Below the pieces are notes generated by a model. It saw only the letters and a program-made list of their open reading frames with translations. It made no database searches and was not told where the DNA came from. Shown piece by piece: positions 1 through 8,431 of a DNA stretch of 64,000 bases; position 1 is the first letter of the stretch, and every line of letters starts with the position of its first letter. A program made the translations under genes and the position numbers. The DNA is from HKCCE3408 sp039183205 (GTDB lineage Bacteria > Pseudomonadota > Alphaproteobacteria > Rhodobacterales > Rhodobacteraceae): contig JBCDBR010000025.1 in NCBI GenBank assembly GCA_039183205.1, forward strand, positions 1-64,000, read 5' to 3'.

Positions 1-1197
1 CAAAACGATCGGTAGAAACACGGTGCGCGGGATCCGCAGCACCAGGATGAAGACCCGCGCGGTGAAAATCCCCATGAGCATCATCGTGAACGACGCCATC
101 ACCAAGATGGCCACGATGTGCAGGATCAAGGCCGGGTCGATCGTGGGCCCGGGAATGACGTTGTTGATCTTAAGTGCGCCCAATAATGCGGCCGCCGGAG
201 GAGAGCCCGGAATGCCAAGGACCAATAGCGGGATGAGCGCGCCGCCAATTGCTGCGTTATTGGCGGCCTCTGCGGAGATTAGTCCGCTCATGCTGCCTTT
301 GCCAAAATTGGCCCCATCGCGCGAGGAGGCCTTGCCGACGCCATAGCTCACCCAACCGGCGACATCTTCGCCGACGCCTGGCAGCGCGCCGATGCCCGTG
401 CCGATCACGCCGGACCGTCCGATCACGGGCAATCGGCGCAAGATCTCTCGGATCGACGGGACAATTCGGCCAACTTTTGGCGTGGCTCGGATGAGGGTCG
501 TCGCACGTAGCCCGTCGATGATCTGGGGAATGGCAAAGGCGCCCATCAGCACCGGAACCACTTGAAACCCAGACAATAAATAGGACCATCCGAAGGTAAA
601 TCGGTTTTCCGACAATATCGGATCAAGTCCCACCATCGCCATCGAAAGTCCGACAAGACCGGATATCCAGCCTTTGAGCGGAATATCCTCAGACATCAAC
701 GTGCCAGAGAGCAATACGCCAAAGAGGGCCAAGAGCGCCTTTTCGGGGCTCGCGATGTTGCGTGAGATGGCCAACAAAAGCCAAACGAAGAGCAACAGAA
801 AGAGCGTCCCGAAAAGCGTGCCAAGAAAGCTCGCTGTGGTTGTAAGGCCAAGCGCTTCGCCGCCACGGCCCTTTTTGGCCAACGGATAGCCATCCATTGC
901 GGTTGCCGCACTCGCTGCCGTACCGGGGATATTCAGCAATATCGATGGGTATGAGCCGCCATAGATCGCGCCGACATAGGCCCCGATGAGCGCGATAAGC
1001 GACTGGTCAAGCGGCACACGGTTGCCAAAAAAGCCGGTTAGGATCGTGACGGCAAGCGTAGCGGTCAGCCCGGGAAGCGCACCGAAAACGATCCCCAAAA
1101 AAACGCTCGCGACCAAATACACATAGGTCAGCGGATCGCTGGCTAAGTGCAAAAGCGCGTCTCCAAAGCCGGACAATTGGGCCAGCATGAAGTCCAT
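1..1197 (-). CDS. tctA: Tripartite tricarboxylate transporter large permease, TctA family (partial)
   Basis: This is the large membrane subunit of a TTT carboxylate transporter, which imports a substrate delivered by the periplasmic TctC protein using the ion gradient. About 399 residues are visible of a family length near 500; the C-terminus lies beyond the left edge. Translation from ATG 1197 gives long hydrophobic helices and family motifs such as GALPGLTATLAV, GAYVGAIYGGSYPSILLNIPG and ALPGVGEDVAGWVSYG. The ATG overlaps the tctB stop, so the two are translationally coupled. The order tctC-tctB-tctA on the minus strand is the usual one. The substrate cannot be read from sequence; the divergent dehydrogenase genes suggest a hydroxy- or dicarboxylate. 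Confidence 0.93.
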   Translation of the reverse strand, partial: MDFMLAQLSGFGDALLHLASDPLTYVYLVASVFLGIVFGALPGLTATLAVTILTGFFGNRVPLDQSLIALIGAYVGAIYGGSYPSILLNIPGTAASAATAMDGYPLAKKGRGGEALGLTTTASFLGTLFGTLFLLLFVWLLLAISRNIASPEKALLALFGVLLSGTLMSEDIPLKGWISGLVGLSMAMVGLDPILSENRFTFGWSYLLSGFQVVPVLMGAFAIPQIIDGLRATTLIRATPKVGRIVPSIREILRRLPVIGRSGVIGTGIGALPGVGEDVAGWVSYGVGKASSRDGANFGKGSMSGLISAEAANNAAIGGALIPLLVLGIPGSPPAAALLGALKINNVIPGPTIDPALILHIVAILVMASFTMMLMGIFTARVFILVLRIPRTVFLPIVL

Positions 1198-1973
1198 CAA
1201 GGGGTCTCGCCGAAGGTTTCGCGCCACCAGGGGCGGACTTGGGTATAATAGCTCAGTTCGATCTTAGAGAAGATCACGCCGGATCGCGCCGGCACGTTTT
1301 GGCGAAAGCCAAAGGCCATGGCCATGATCAAGCATAGCGGAACAAGCACTGAAAGGCCGGCGACGATCGCCGCTAACTTGCGTCCTTCGGGCCATTGGCG
1401 CGCATCGCGCAACATCAAAATGACCAGCAAGGCCCAGGCGCCCAATGCGACCCAATCATCGTCGGTTGCGCGCCATTCCGCTTGCGGCAAATGCATAACG
1501 GCTGCGTAAATCCCCGCTGCGGAGATGATTGCCGTGGCTTTCCACCGCGCCGATACATCGCCACGATGAAAGCCCCAAAACAGTGCTGAAAGCACCAATG
1601 CGCTGGCGATGATGAAATCGACGCGCGGCACAAGACCCGCGACATAGGCCAAAAGGCAGAGTGCTATGGCGCCGATCCTGGCAACTTCACTGCGGTCTAT
1701 CCTCAGCCCAGTGGCGCTGAGCGCGCGCGCTGCGCCGCCGTCTCGGATTGAAATCGCCAAAAGCCCGACCCCACACAGAAACAGGGCGCCAAAAAGGCCA
1801 AACGGCACAAGAGCTGCCGAGTTAAACCACTGTGCGCTGCGGACACCGGCATTGGCTGTGTTAAAGAACGGTATCTCGGCGGTTTTCGCCAGGAAAAAGA
1901 CCGCCAAGGCCATAAGAACCAAGGCGGTCCAGAAGTCACGCGCACGCAGCACGGTTTTTTCATCGCTATCCAT
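1197..1973 (-). CDS. tctB: Tripartite tricarboxylate transporter small permease, TctB family
   Basis: This is the small membrane subunit of the TTT transporter, 258 residues. It is longer than the typical TctB of about 150-170 residues because it has extra predicted helices. The N-terminus begins MDSDEKTVLRARDFWTALVL and continues into helices ending near residue 225, followed by a polar tail. The ATG at 1973 follows an AGAAGGG ribosome site. The stop overlaps the tctA start by one base, and tctC lies 66 bp upstream, which supports a single transcript. Confidence 0.85.
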   Translation of the reverse strand: MDSDEKTVLRARDFWTALVLMALAVFFLAKTAEIPFFNTANAGVRSAQWFNSAALVPFGLFGALFLCGVGLLAISIRDGGAARALSATGLRIDRSEVARIGAIALCLLAYVAGLVPRVDFIIASALVLSALFWGFHRGDVSARWKATAIISAAGIYAAVMHLPQAEWRATDDDWVALGAWALLVILMLRDARQWPEGRKLAAIVAGLSVLVPLCLIMAMAFGFRQNVPARSGVIFSKIELSYYTQVRPWWRETFGETP

Positions 1974-2039
1974 TCATGTGCCCTTCTGTGCGCAGCGGGG
2001 CCCGGCGTCGCTCTATCCGCCGGGCCCCTTGGTTCGGCC

Positions 2040-3041
2040 CTAGGGCCGCTCGATCCCTAGGGAGGCGGGATCAACTTCCGTTGCGCCAAGATCATAGAGT
2101 GTCCAGGCGAAGGTCTGCTCTAGCGTCGTGAAAACGTCAGAGGCCGCATCGCCCGACAACCCAGAAAGCACGTAATTGTTTTCGGCTGCCCACGTGGTGA
2201 CAGTGTCACCTTCCATGGCCGCCTCGAATGCGTTGACCAAGGCGTCCTTGACGTCGTCGCCCGCACTAGCATGGACGGCGAACCCGATGGACTGGCTCAA
2301 CGGCAAATATTGATCCAGACCGTCGTAGATGTCGAAGGCAGACGGGACCGTCATCCCAGCGATTTCCGAGCCATCCGGCACAAGCATCGCGAGCGGACGC
2401 AATTCACCGCCTTCGATCAGCGCGGCCTGCTCGGCAAGCGATGTCACAACCGCCTGGACTTCGCCGGCGAGCGCGGCTTCCTGGCTGGGCGCGGAGCCCG
2501 AATAGGGAATGAAATTAAAGGTCGCCCCGGTCCCGTTTTCGAGTGCCAAGAGGTTAAGGTGGTGGATCGAGCCCGCGCCAGAGGCCGCTGCGGGAATGCT
2601 GCCCGGGGCCGCTGCTGCGGCGTTGATCAACGCCTCGATTGTGGTGAATTCACTGTCGGCAGGGACAGAAATCAAGTCTGGCGAGCCGCCGACAATGAAC
2701 GGATACCAGTATTCGAACCGCTGGTCCCAGCCGCCCTGGACGGCGGCGGTCACATTCGATTCACTCAGGCCCACAAGCGTATAACCATCATCGGCCTGGT
2801 TCATCACATGGACCATTCCGTTTGAGCCGGCCACGCCCCCGGTCACATTTGTGACCGAAATGCCAACCGGTAAATGCGCCTCCATCTCCGACATGATCAT
2901 GCGGTTAATCGAATCGGTACCGCCACCGGCGCCCCACACCACGACCGTGGTGATGTCACGGAACGGGTAGTCCTGCGCCAATGCGGCGCCTCCGGCCGAA
3001 AAAGTCGCCATAATCGTTGCGGTTGCGAGTAATTTTTTCAC
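2040..3041 (-). CDS. tctC: TTT transporter periplasmic substrate-binding protein, TctC family
   Basis: This is the periplasmic receptor that captures the carboxylate for TctAB. I chose GTG 3041, which has a GGGAGGA site 7 bases upstream and gives a clean Sec signal peptide (VKKLLATATIMATF, cleaved after GGAALAQ). A start 21 bases upstream would put extra residues before the lysines. The mature protein has typical Bug/TctC features: the GAGGGTDSINR loop near residues 40-50, the AASGAGSIHHLN segment and PYSGSAPSQEAALAGEV. At 333 residues it is normal length. It is the first gene of the tct operon and diverges from the dehydrogenase operon at 3159. Confidence 0.9.
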   Translation of the reverse strand: MKKLLATATIMATFSAGGAALAQDYPFRDITTVVVWGAGGGTDSINRMIMSEMEAHLPVGISVTNVTGGVAGSNGMVHVMNQADDGYTLVGLSESNVTAAVQGGWDQRFEYWYPFIVGGSPDLISVPADSEFTTIEALINAAAAAPGSIPAAASGAGSIHHLNLLALENGTGATFNFIPYSGSAPSQEAALAGEVQAVVTSLAEQAALIEGGELRPLAMLVPDGSEIAGMTVPSAFDIYDGLDQYLPLSQSIGFAVHASAGDDVKDALVNAFEAAMEGDTVTTWAAENNYVLSGLSGDAASDVFTTLEQTFAWTLYDLGATEVDPASLGIERP

Positions 3042-3158
3042 GTTATGTCCTCCCGAACGCATTGCTTGTTGTATTTCTTTACGTATACATTAAACTTGGC
3101 ACTGTCAATTGAAATGACTTTGCGCGCTGTGTGCACAGATCGTCCGAGGGGAAGCTTG
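3042..3158. promoter_or_regulatory. Divergent tct / dehydrogenase intergenic region with a candidate GntR operator
   Basis: This 117-bp interval separates the divergent tctC and dehydrogenase starts and must hold both promoters. A GTATAC palindrome sits at 3083-3088 in an AT-rich stretch, close to a second TGTAT half-site at 3070-3074. FCD-type GntR regulators often bind sites built around TATAC, and such a regulator is encoded at 5275-5949. Assigning this as its operator is an inference. I could not define the -35 and -10 boxes confidently. Confidence 0.4.
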
Positions 3159-4253
3159 ATGCCGCGAAAATTTGAGATTGCCGTGTTTGACGGCGACGGC
3201 ATCGGGCCAGAGATCATCAGGCCGACACTCGAAGTCTTGGATTTGCTAAGCGCACGATCCTCCGAATACGCTTTGAGGTTCAATCTGCTTCCGGCCGGGG
3301 CGTCGCATTTTGCCGAAACCGGCACAGCTTTGCCGCGCTCCTCAATCGACAAGGCGCGCGCGGCGGACGCGATTTTGCTGTCGGCCATGGGCGATCCTTC
3401 GGTGCGCTATCCCGATGGAACCGAGGTTGTGCCGCAGATCGACCTGCGGATGGAGCTGGACCTTTTTGCCGGTGTGCGTCCGGTTCGTATCCCTGCCGGC
3501 GCCATCACGCCGCTGAAATTGCCAAAGGGCAAGCATGTCGATTTCGTCTTGCTGCGTGAAAGCACCGAAGGGCTCTTCTTTACCAAAGGCACCGGCGCGG
3601 TGATGGAAGACGCGGCCGAGGAAACCTTGCGCATTACCCGCGATAAAACAGAGCAATTGGTGCGCTTTGCGGTGGAACTTGCCCGCGGGCGCCGTGGCAA
3701 AGGGGTCGGTGCAGGCAAAGTCACTTGTATCGACAAGGCCAACGTCTTTCGCGCGTTCGCCTTTTTTCGTAGCATCTTCGATGCGGAAATGGCGCGGGCC
3801 AGTGATCTCGACGCCGATCACGCCTATGTCGACGCAGCGGCCCTTTGGATGGTGCAAAAGCCATGGGTTTTTGATGTGATGGTGACCGAGAACATGTTTG
3901 GCGACATCCTTTCCGACCTTGGCGCCGGTTTGATGGGCGGGCTTGGGCTTGCACCGTCCGCCGATATTGGACATCGGCATGCGGTCTTCCAACCTTGCCA
4001 TGGCTCCGCGCCAGATATTGCCGGCCAAGGACGGGCGAACCCGTTTGCGATGATCCTATCCGCCGCGATGATGCTAGACTGGCTTGGGTCGCGCGAAAAA
4101 CTACCGCAGATGCAGGCCGATGCGCGGCTTATTCAAGATGCGGTAGACGAGGCCATCGTGGAGCGCCGGAATTTGACCGCCGATCTTGGCGGACATGCAA
4201 CCACGCAGCAGGCGTCGCGCGGGATCGTTGAGCATCTTCGGGCGGCCGTATGA
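3159..4253 (+). CDS. Isocitrate/isopropylmalate-type dehydrogenase (possible tartrate or malate oxidation)
   Basis: This is a 364-residue beta-decarboxylating dehydrogenase that would oxidise a 2-hydroxy acid with NAD(P). ATG 3159 has a GAGGGG site upstream and starts MPRKFEIAVFDGDGIGPEII, the family's N-terminal motif. Visible landmarks are LRESTEGLFF, the catalytic lysine region CIDKANVFR, the metal aspartates in FGDILSDLGAGLMGG and the cofactor loop HGSAPDIAGQGRANP. It does not sit beside leuCD, so leucine synthesis is unlikely. The divergent carboxylate transporter suggests tartrate/D-malate-type catabolism. The family is clear; the substrate is not. Confidence 0.88.
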   Translation: MPRKFEIAVFDGDGIGPEIIRPTLEVLDLLSARSSEYALRFNLLPAGASHFAETGTALPRSSIDKARAADAILLSAMGDPSVRYPDGTEVVPQIDLRMELDLFAGVRPVRIPAGAITPLKLPKGKHVDFVLLRESTEGLFFTKGTGAVMEDAAEETLRITRDKTEQLVRFAVELARGRRGKGVGAGKVTCIDKANVFRAFAFFRSIFDAEMARASDLDADHAYVDAAALWMVQKPWVFDVMVTENMFGDILSDLGAGLMGGLGLAPSADIGHRHAVFQPCHGSAPDIAGQGRANPFAMILSAAMMLDWLGSREKLPQMQADARLIQDAVDEAIVERRNLTADLGGHATTQQASRGIVEHLRAAV

Positions 4254-5278
4254 CGCTGCGCGTCGCAAGCCTCGGGGCGGGATATTTCGCGCAGTTTCAG
4301 TTGGAAGCTTGGTCCCGGATGGCGCGGGTGGACCTAGTCGGGATATTCGATCTCGATCACGTAAAGGCCGAATTGGCTGCGGCAAAATATGACGCAGAAG
4401 CCTATGCGAGCCTCGATGCGTTACTCGATGCCACCCGTCCTGACATCTTGGATATTGCCGTCCCGCCGGATGGACATGCCCACGCCATCACGGCCGGAAT
4501 AGACGCTGGGATCGGCACGATTATCTGCCAAAAACCGTTCTGTGCGTCCCTGGATCAGGCGCGCCAGATGACAAAAGACGCCAAAGCAGCCGGCGCGCGG
4601 CTTGTGATCCACGAAAATTTCCGTTGGCAACCCTGGTATCGCGTTATGCGAGAAGCGATCCTTCAGGGCCGGATTGGTCCGCCGCAGAACCTGACCTTTC
4701 GATTGCGCACCGGCGACGGGCAGGGCCCGCAGGCTTATTTGGATCGCCAGCCCTATTTCCAGACGATGCCGCGCTTGCTGATCCACGAAACCGGTGTGCA
4801 CTGGATCGATGTATTCCGCTTTTTGATGGGGGCAGAGCCGACAGCCGTTTATGCAGATCTCCGCAAGCTGAACCCGGTTATTGCGGGCGAAGATGCCGGC
4901 CATATGATCCTTGATTTTGAGACCGGCGCACGGGCGCTTTTTGATGGCAACCGGCTGCTGGACCACAATGCAGCTCACCCGCGTCTAACCTTGGGAGAAG
5001 CTTGCATCGAAGGGTCGGACGGCACGTTGAGCCTCAGTGGCGATGGCGCGGTTACCTTCCGTGCGTTTGGGTCCCGCAATGCTGAGTGGCTGTTGCCGGC
5101 ATATGATTGGCAAGGTTTTGGCGGGGATTGTGTTTACCAGTTGCAATTGCATGTGGTTGCGGCTTTGCTCGACGACGGTCCGCTGGAAAATCTGGCGGAT
5201 GATTATCTGAGCGTCCGCAAGACAGAAATCGCGGCGTATCGGTCAGCAGAAACCGGCAGCAAGATCGCTTTGACATGA
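4250..5278 (+). CDS. Gfo/Idh/MocA family oxidoreductase
   Basis: This 342-residue NAD(P)-dependent oxidoreductase belongs to a family that acts on sugars, inositols and related polyols. Its ATG overlaps the upstream stop (ATGA), indicating coupling. The N-terminal Rossmann motif is LGAGYFAQF (residues 8-16). The family lysine motif appears as CQKPF near residue 90, and HETGVHWIDVFRFLMG near residue 180 carries the conserved histidine. The C-terminal half is the usual alpha/beta dimerisation domain. Its position between a hydroxyacid dehydrogenase and a GntR gene makes a role in the same acid catabolism likely, but the substrate is unknown. Confidence 0.88.
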   Translation: MTLRVASLGAGYFAQFQLEAWSRMARVDLVGIFDLDHVKAELAAAKYDAEAYASLDALLDATRPDILDIAVPPDGHAHAITAGIDAGIGTIICQKPFCASLDQARQMTKDAKAAGARLVIHENFRWQPWYRVMREAILQGRIGPPQNLTFRLRTGDGQGPQAYLDRQPYFQTMPRLLIHETGVHWIDVFRFLMGAEPTAVYADLRKLNPVIAGEDAGHMILDFETGARALFDGNRLLDHNAAHPRLTLGEACIEGSDGTLSLSGDGAVTFRAFGSRNAEWLLPAYDWQGFGGDCVYQLQLHVVAALLDDGPLENLADDYLSVRKTEIAAYRSAETGSKIALT

Positions 5279-5949
5279 ACCATGAAGCTCGCTCGAAATC
5301 GACGACCGCATTGGCTGTAGAGCGGCTCAAAGATATGATCGTATCGGGAGAGCTTTCGGCCCGCTCTGACCACCTCGAAAGCGAACTTGCCGAACGTTTG
5401 GGCATGTCCCGCACACCCGTTCGCGAGGCCACGCTTGTTTTGCAAAGCATGGGGCTTTTGGAAGTGCGGCCGCGGAAGGGGGTACGGATACGCCCCGTGA
5501 CCGTCGAAGACATGAATGAGGTGTATGAGGTCCTCACAGAACTTGAGAGTTTGGCTGCGGCGCGCGCGGCAGGACTTGGTTATGGTCGCGACGATCTGGC
5601 AGTGTTGTCGGACACGATCGACCGCATGGAATACGCGCTTGGCTCTGAGGATCGCGACGCTTGGGCCAAAGCGGATGAGGATTTCCACACCGAACTTGTG
5701 CGCCTTGGCGGCAACTCACGGGTTGCAGAGATTGTCAGTATGTTCAACGACCAGGTGCGCCGCGCCCGAAATACGACCCTCTATGCGCGTCCGCTACCTA
5801 CGACGTCGAACGAAGATCACAGTGCGCTCTACAATGCGATCTTGTCCGGCGATGTCGATCGGGCGCATGAAATCCACAAAGGGCACCGCGTTCGAGCGCG
5901 CAAGTTACTAACGGAAGTTCTGGCCAAGCTTGGCATTCGCTATCTTTGA
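5275..5949 (+). CDS. GntR family transcriptional regulator with FCD ligand domain
   Basis: This 224-residue regulator has a winged helix at residues 10-80 (ELAERLGMSRTPVREATLVL followed by the wing RPRKGVRI) and an all-helical FCD domain with metal and ligand histidines (DFHTELVRLGGNSRV and the late HKGHRVRARKLL). FCD regulators usually sense carboxylates and repress adjacent uptake and catabolic genes. The ATG overlaps the previous stop by four bases. It most likely controls this operon and the divergent tctCBA operon through the 3042-3158 region. Confidence 0.92.
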   Translation: MNHEARSKSTTALAVERLKDMIVSGELSARSDHLESELAERLGMSRTPVREATLVLQSMGLLEVRPRKGVRIRPVTVEDMNEVYEVLTELESLAAARAAGLGYGRDDLAVLSDTIDRMEYALGSEDRDAWAKADEDFHTELVRLGGNSRVAEIVSMFNDQVRRARNTTLYARPLPTTSNEDHSALYNAILSGDVDRAHEIHKGHRVRARKLLTEVLAKLGIRYL

Positions 5950-6031
5950 ATGTCCCTGCGGCGTCGCGGGCCGTTGAAACCAGAGTGCACGGATGCTTCG
6001 TCCCGGCCGGTATTTCGTGTCGGGCGTGTGA

Positions 6032-6403
6032 CTAGTGGCGGTAAAAGCCGGTTCTGTGGCCTGCGAATTCGGCGGCAAGCCCCATCGATTTCGCCGCGTC
6101 TTGCATCTCTGGCGGCACATCGCCGAAGAAGTAAAACGTGCCTGGCGTTGCGATGTCGAGCAGGTTTGGAAAATGCGGCGCGGCAGTTTGGCTGAGATGA
6201 AAGCCCAACGCGCCGGCATCTGCAAAGACATCGCGAACATAAAGGGCGTTTTCGTCCTCGGAGGCGTAGACTTGGACCTCCAAGGCGCCCGGTTCGTTAG
6301 TCTCCATCGCGGCCGTCACGCCATCGTATATGTCCTTGAGTTCGGACAGTTTGCCCGGGTTTGCGGTCCATTTATAGACGACGGTGATTGCGTTGGTTTC
6401 CAT
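6032..6403 (-). CDS. Antibiotic biosynthesis monooxygenase (ABM) domain protein, putative quinol monooxygenase
   Basis: This is a 123-residue protein with a single ABM-like ferredoxin fold (ITVVYKWTANPGKLSELKDI, then a VQVYASEDENALYVRDVF strand region). These proteins either oxidise small quinols without a cofactor or have no enzymatic role. I chose ATG 6403, preceded by GGAGAG 7 bases upstream, over an ATG 14 codons earlier that lacks a site. It diverges from the TetR gene at 6524 with two matching palindromes between, so it is the probable repression target. Confidence 0.75.
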   Translation of the reverse strand: METNAITVVYKWTANPGKLSELKDIYDGVTAAMETNEPGALEVQVYASEDENALYVRDVFADAGALGFHLSQTAAPHFPNLLDIATPGTFYFFGDVPPEMQDAAKSMGLAAEFAGHRTGFYRH

Positions 6404-6449
6404 GGTTTCTCTCCGACTTGGTTGGTTGTCGTTGGGCAGATACAAATGA

Positions 6450-6467
6450 GGTAACTGATCGTTTACC
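6450..6467. promoter_or_regulatory. TetR operator 1 (imperfect 18-bp palindrome)
   Basis: The sequence GGTAACTGATCGTTTACC differs at two adjacent positions from the perfect palindrome at 6476-6493. It lies on the ABM-gene side of the intergenic space, with its centre 26 bp from the second site. That places a bound dimer over the ABM promoter region. Confidence 0.8.
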
Positions 6468-6495
6468 TTGACAGGGGTAACTGATCAGTTACCAT
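6468..6495 (+). promoter_or_regulatory. Promoter of the TetR gene
   Basis: A consensus -35 box TTGACA (6468-6473) is followed after 16 bp by TACCAT (6490-6495), a four-of-six match to the -10 consensus. The start codon is about 29 bp further on. Operator 2 covers the spacer and reaches the -10 box. Confidence 0.6.
6476..6493. promoter_or_regulatory. TetR operator 2 (perfect 18-bp palindrome)
   Basis: GGTAACTGATCAGTTACC is its own reverse complement over all 18 bases. It occupies the spacer between a TTGACA -35 at 6468-6473 and a TACCAT -10-like box at 6490-6495 that faces the TetR gene. This geometry fits autorepression by the regulator encoded at 6524. Confidence 0.85.
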
Positions 6496-6523
6496 AGAGT
6501 CAACAGAAAAATTTGAGGTCCCG

Positions 6524-7132
6524 GTGCCCAGTCCAAAAAGATACAAACGCGAAGATATTCTCGATCGCGCCATCGAAGTGTTTCGCCGCTACGGCTATGG
6601 TGGCACAAGCACGGCGGAATTGGTCGAGGTGCTCGGGATCAACCGTAAAAGCATGTATGCGGAATTTGGGTCGAAGCAGCACTTGTTCGAAGCCGCGCTT
6701 GAACGCTATAGCGCGATCAACTTGACACGGGTGCTGGCCCCGATTGAGGCGCCCGATGCCAACGCGCAATCGATTATGGACGCGTTCCTGGGCTATGCAT
6801 CGGCCAGTGAAACTCGGTTCAAGGGTCTGGGCTGCCTGATGGCAAATACCGCGGTCGAACGCGCCGCGCTCGACCCCGCAAGCGCCCGGTACGTTGATGC
6901 GTATCTCGCGCGGCTGACTGCGGGGTTCCGCAACGCTCTGGCCAATGCCCAAGCCGATGGCGATGTCGCCGTCAATGCCGATCTCGACGATTTGGCGGCG
7001 CATTTTGTCAATTCGGTTGTCGGCATCTCGGCGCTTTTGCGCGCCAATGCAACGCCGGACAACATGTATGCCGCAGGCCGCGGCGCAACGAGCGTTTTAT
7101 CGCGGGGTGCGGCCGTGGCGATCAAAACCTGA
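6524..7132 (+). CDS. TetR/AcrR family transcriptional repressor
   Basis: This 202-residue TetR-family repressor starts at GTG 6524 with a GAGG site 7 bases upstream. The N-terminal helix-turn-helix spans roughly residues 10-55 (ILDRAIEVFRRYGYGGTSTA, then INRKSMYAEFGSKQHLFEAAL). The C-terminal ligand domain has a CLMANTAVERAALDP segment, as in many TetR regulators of stress or redox genes. It is divergent from the ABM monooxygenase, and the two palindromes between them are its evident operators. Confidence 0.93.
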   Translation: MPSPKRYKREDILDRAIEVFRRYGYGGTSTAELVEVLGINRKSMYAEFGSKQHLFEAALERYSAINLTRVLAPIEAPDANAQSIMDAFLGYASASETRFKGLGCLMANTAVERAALDPASARYVDAYLARLTAGFRNALANAQADGDVAVNADLDDLAAHFVNSVVGISALLRANATPDNMYAAGRGATSVLSRGAAVAIKT

Positions 7133-7201
7133 TTGAGCCGCCATAACCCAACGCGTGCGGGGGCGATTTGGTATGCGGCCACGGACGCGGATACGGCATT
7201 T

Positions 7202-7966
7202 TCAGGTCGGCCGTCCAGTTTCTGCTTCGAACCGCGCGCGCCAGCGTCGGCTTGTTTCGTCGGCGAGCTTTGTTGTCTGTGGGGCCACGTTTTGGGCGAC
7301 AGAGGCATCTAATCCCAGCGCCGATAAGATGTCGGCCAACACAGCATGCGGGTTGGCGGTCAGCGCCTTGTAGGAAACCGTGAGATGGGCAATGCGTTCG
7401 CGTTCGAACCACGCTTTCCAAGCTGCGTCGAGCTGCATGTGCATGCGCATATGAGCTAAGATAGCCGCGCGGTCATAGCCATCTGCACGTTGCGGCCTTT
7501 GTCGCTCCAATTCTGTTCCGTCGGCATGCAGATGCCAAAGGCCGGTCTGTTCTGCGCGCAGTCGCGATATCGCTTGGCCCAGACGATCCTCACGCGACAA
7601 GTGAACGAAGAGCGTGGGCCCGAGCGCCGCCTCGATCCGTTCTGCATCCGTCAAGTCTCCGGGATGGAGGATCGCCAGCTGATCCATAAAATAACTGAAA
7701 CTTGCGCGTTGCATGCGCAGGCCAAAGACGTCTGAGCCATTTTTGCCACGCGCGATTGCGGCCTCAAAAACCGCGTAAAGTGCTTCTCGTTGCGATGAAA
7801 AATCCGCGCCAACCAACCCGTAATCCTCGAGCCATCTGTCCAAGGATGGCACATGAAAATGAGAGTTGGGTCGGCCTGCAATCCCTGTAGCCTCCAAGAG
7901 CTTGCAAAGCATCGTGCTGCCACTGCGCGGCACGGTGCAAATCATGTAGGATCGCATCATGGCCAT
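7202..7966 (-). CDS. Stf0 family sulfotransferase
   Basis: This 254-residue protein starts MAMMRSYMICTVPRSGSTML, which contains the PAPS 5'-phosphosulfate loop PRSGST at residues 13-18. Further family marks are FGLRMQRASFSYFMDQL and LFVHLSREDRLGQAISRLRA, typical of Stf0 enzymes that sulfate glycolipids such as trehalose lipids in mycobacteria. It probably moves sulfate from PAPS to a carbohydrate or lipid. No ribosome site is evident before ATG 7966, and a start 9 bases downstream is possible. It stands alone, convergent with the TetR gene. Confidence 0.88.
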   Translation of the reverse strand: MAMMRSYMICTVPRSGSTMLCKLLEATGIAGRPNSHFHVPSLDRWLEDYGLVGADFSSQREALYAVFEAAIARGKNGSDVFGLRMQRASFSYFMDQLAILHPGDLTDAERIEAALGPTLFVHLSREDRLGQAISRLRAEQTGLWHLHADGTELERQRPQRADGYDRAAILAHMRMHMQLDAAWKAWFERERIAHLTVSYKALTANPHAVLADILSALGLDASVAQNVAPQTTKLADETSRRWRARFEAETGRPT

Positions 7967-8431
7967 GTTTCACATATTGCGGTGCGCTTGTCATCGGCGC
8001 TGCGCGGCAAGACTTGTGCGCAGGTGCAATCGCGTTGAAGTTGCTCAACCAACGGCTTGGTCGGGCTCAGTGACATGGGCCGTCGTCATCCTCCGGAACT
8101 TGCGAAGAAGAACAGGCTTGATGCCGAGATAAAACAACGCGCGGGTGTCCTAGACACGACCGGTGTTCACCAGATAGCTCGGTTCAAAGATATCGTCTTA
8201 GAGCACGTGGTCGCGGGACCAACCAAGACGCCAGCACGCGCTTACGCGCTGACGTTTGGCAGCCATAGCGAATGCAAAGCGCCCTGTGAGAGGGACGGCA
8301 GCGATGTCAAAAAACCCGAGACTTGTCTTTTCGTGCCGCCAAGGGCTTCTGGGACCTAAGACATGGATGAAGGGGCCGTAATTTACGCACCCGTTCGGCC
8401 TTGCGCGCGCCTGTTCACTTATATTCGGCAG
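7967..8431. other. 465-bp gene-free interval
   Basis: I find no open frame here with a ribosome site, family motif or convincing codon pattern. The plus-strand frame at 8057-8359 lacks all three. This may be the decayed end of a gene, but I cannot name one. The Stf0 promoter must lie in its first 100 bp. Confidence 0.5.
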
